From positions 186,001 through 250,000 of the forward strand of contig BLLK01000047.1 in assembly GCA_021927905.1 (NCBI GenBank): a DNA stretch of 64,000 nucleotides. The letters are read 5' to 3'. The notes below the pieces were generated by a model. The model saw only the letters and a program-made list of their open reading frames with translations. It did no database searches and was not told the DNA's origin. Source of the stretch: Chaetoceros tenuissimus (Eukaryota > Bacillariophyta > Thalassiosirophyceae > Chaetocerotales > Chaetocerotaceae). Below are positions 62,382 through 64,000 of the stretch, piece by piece. How positions within the stretch are numbered: position 1 is the stretch's first letter; each line of letters opens with the position of its first letter. Both the position numbers and the translations under genes were made by a program.

Positions 62382-63946
62382 CTAGTGATCTGCGTGCTCC
62401 TCTTCAGCATGGCCCTCTGCTTCACAATGAGAGTGATTCAAAAGAGCTAGTCCAATAGGAACTACTCCTAGAATAAACATGAACATGGAAAGGACTCTAT
62501 TTTGTCTAGTCTTTACAACTTCGGTAACTCTAGGCAAGCACTCGCATGCAGCAATGTAAAGGTATACACCTGATGACAAAGCCAATAGAACTCCAAGAGC
62601 CATGTCATTGATATCAGAAGCAACAACAGCGAGTCCTCCAATCATGACTGAGAGACCAGCAAGAAAGTTGAGAAGAAGGGCACGGAATGGATCCAATCCA
62701 ACATGTTTGGTAAGCAAAAAGTAATCAGCGAGTTCCTGTGCAATTTCGTGATAGAGAGTAACTCCTACAATGGTATAAACGATTGCAAGATCACATCCCT
62801 TGAGTGCAACTCCAATAAAAACTCCATCACAAAAGTTATGAAGAGCATCTCCAATGACAATGGAACTAGCAAGACTGTAGTTGATAACCTTCTTTTTTGG
62901 AGTACCATTTGCCTTTTCTTCATCCGAGTCTTCTTCAAAAGTCTCTGGCTTAACTTCTTCACATTCATCACCGTCGTAATGTTCCTCGGATGATACTTTT
63001 GGAAAGAGCAATGCAAAGAGCATTGGAAGCATAAATCCTCCTATTAAATTGAAATGAGATAAGCGTATGATTCAACAGAACATAAAGCATTCGATTTGGA
63101 GTCTTTATTTGAAAACTATTCAGCAAAGTAACTTACCAAGAAGAGCAGATCCAAAGCGCCAGATCGTATCCGGGAGAATCTCTCCTTCGTGTTCATCATG
63201 TTCTTCTCCATCTTCACCATCATGAGGATCGGTTTCATTGAGGAATCTATGATCATGATCATGAGGGTCTTCCTCTTCAGAGTGTTCGTTGATGAAGGAC
63301 TGAATCAAATAGATGGCCTCTGGAATGACTAGAAAGACAGCTGTCGCTAGTAGAGCTCCTGATGCAAAAGAAGGGATACTGATATCAAGGAAGCTGGCAC
63401 GTCCTGCAGATCCCTTTTTCGGTGGAGGAGAAGGTACAACCTCATTCCAAATACAGGACTTGACCCAAGCGCGAGCCTTGTGAGAAATAACAGGTATCAG
63501 AAAGATTACTCCAGAAAGAGTTGCAAGGTTCACCAAGAGGGTGAAGCCAATGACTAAGTAGAAACGAAAGAACAGAGTTAGTAATGCAAAGTGGTGGCGC
63601 AAAAAAGGGAAAGAGCGTCGGCAAAGGTGTACTAATGTGCAGCAGCAGAGTACTTTCTAAAGATGACCAAGGAGGTCCATCTACAATAACTTGCAAAGAA
63701 GCTTCTGCTCTTCTACTTTTGATTCTTCATTTACTTACCTAAACCCCAAGGCTTCTCGTCGTGGTGGTCTTCATGTGGATCTTCTCCGTCGTGGTCTGGT
63801 TCTTCTCCGTCCAAGTTCCGAGAGATTAAGAGAGTACGTTGAGAAGAAAGCTTGAGCTCTTCAGTTACACTCGCAGCAAGGCTGAGCTGAAGCAGCAAGG
63901 AGAGGCACGCAAAGGATACTTTTGATTTCAATGTAGAGATTGCCAT
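62382..63946 (-). CDS. ZIP-family divalent metal (zinc) transporter, three exons
   Basis: Exons 63946-63739, 63553-63137 and 63040-62382 (donors GTAAGT), phases 1 and 1; 427 aa. Exon 1 gives a signal peptide (MAISTLKSKVSFACLSLLLQLSLAAS) and a His/Asp/Glu-rich lumenal stretch (DHDGEDPHEDHHDE). Exon 2 adds helices 1-3 with a second acidic His-rich loop (DPHDHDHRFLNETDPHDGEDGEEHDEHEG). Exon 3 holds the metal site: helix 4 IVIGDALHNFCDGVFIGVAL and helix 5 TLYHEIAQELADYFLL, then three more helices and a terminal HSHCEAEGHAEEEHADH. The layout matches LIV-1-type ZIPs, which bring zinc, iron or manganese into the cytosol. Helix 5 has Gln where HEIPHE has its second His. Confidence 0.9.
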
Positions 63947-64000
63947 TATGTATCTTTGATATCTTTACCTTATTTCGTGTAGCGTCGTGATGCTGGATAA
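63947..64000. other. Upstream edge of the ZIP gene
   Basis: Only 54 bp before the window end; presumably 5' UTR of the ZIP gene. Confidence 0.4.

Noticed and set aside
1-64000. tRNA or rRNA genes, CRISPR arrays, intact transposons
   Set aside because: No T-loop/B-box-like sequence in a foldable context, no spaced repeats, and no transposase, integrase or reverse transcriptase motifs were found by reading; a tRNAscan and profile search would settle it.

Overview
The window is a gene-dense, AT-rich stretch of nuclear DNA from a eukaryotic microalga, most likely a centric diatom. Three lines of evidence support this. (1) Genes lie on both strands, mostly single-exon or split by a few short introns (about 70-200 bp) with GTAAGT/GTGAGT/GTACGT donors and AG acceptors. 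(2) The families are typical of diatoms: several HSF-type transcription factors, an F-box protein with WLRxNGCPWDE-type repeats, secreted PSxxP and KAPKGSKAPK proteins, and signal peptides with Phe at the predicted cleavage site, as in diatom plastid targeting. (3) A CEP19 homologue fits a lineage that still makes flagellated cells. A Chaetoceros-like centric is my best guess; this is inference, not demonstrated.

Layout. 1-9.4 kb: partial 2OG-Fe(II) dioxygenase, SET-domain methyltransferase, secreted Cys-rich protein, CEP19, START-like protein, SDR reductase, class V aminotransferase. 9.4-18.9 kb: an unstable accessory block with an intact RGP1-like gene, broken copies of RGP1 and of an F-box gene, an intact F-box gene, and between them a spliced secreted Cys-rich/PSxxP gene with an in-frame TGA. 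18.9-34.8 kb: spliced J-domain protein, 7TM receptor-like protein, coiled-coil protein, second secreted Cys-rich paralogue, spliced CPPED1-like phosphatase, SNAP protein, coiled-coil protein. 34.8-47.7 kb: secreted HExxH metalloprotease, COPI-associated/EF-hand membrane protein, SpoU RNA methyltransferase, a large unknown protein with repeated KGFL motifs, HSF-1, crotonase-family enzyme. 47.7-57.4 kb: a three-exon VPS13 gene (about 3185 aa). 57.9-61.4 kb: a tandem HSF pair. 62.4-64 kb: spliced ZIP metal transporter.

How the genes relate. There are no operons. Several products belong to membrane traffic and lipid transfer (VPS13, SNAP, RGP1-like, COPI-associated protein, START-like protein), but nothing shows that the clustering matters. 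The most informative structures are: colinear RGP1-to-F-box blocks in which each copy has lost the opposite gene; three HSF genes split at the same point inside the DNA-binding domain; and a basic KAPK-type tail shared by three otherwise different secreted proteins. I found no tRNA, rRNA, CRISPR array or recognisable transposase. Exon boundaries were placed by hand from splice signals and reading frame, and need transcript support.
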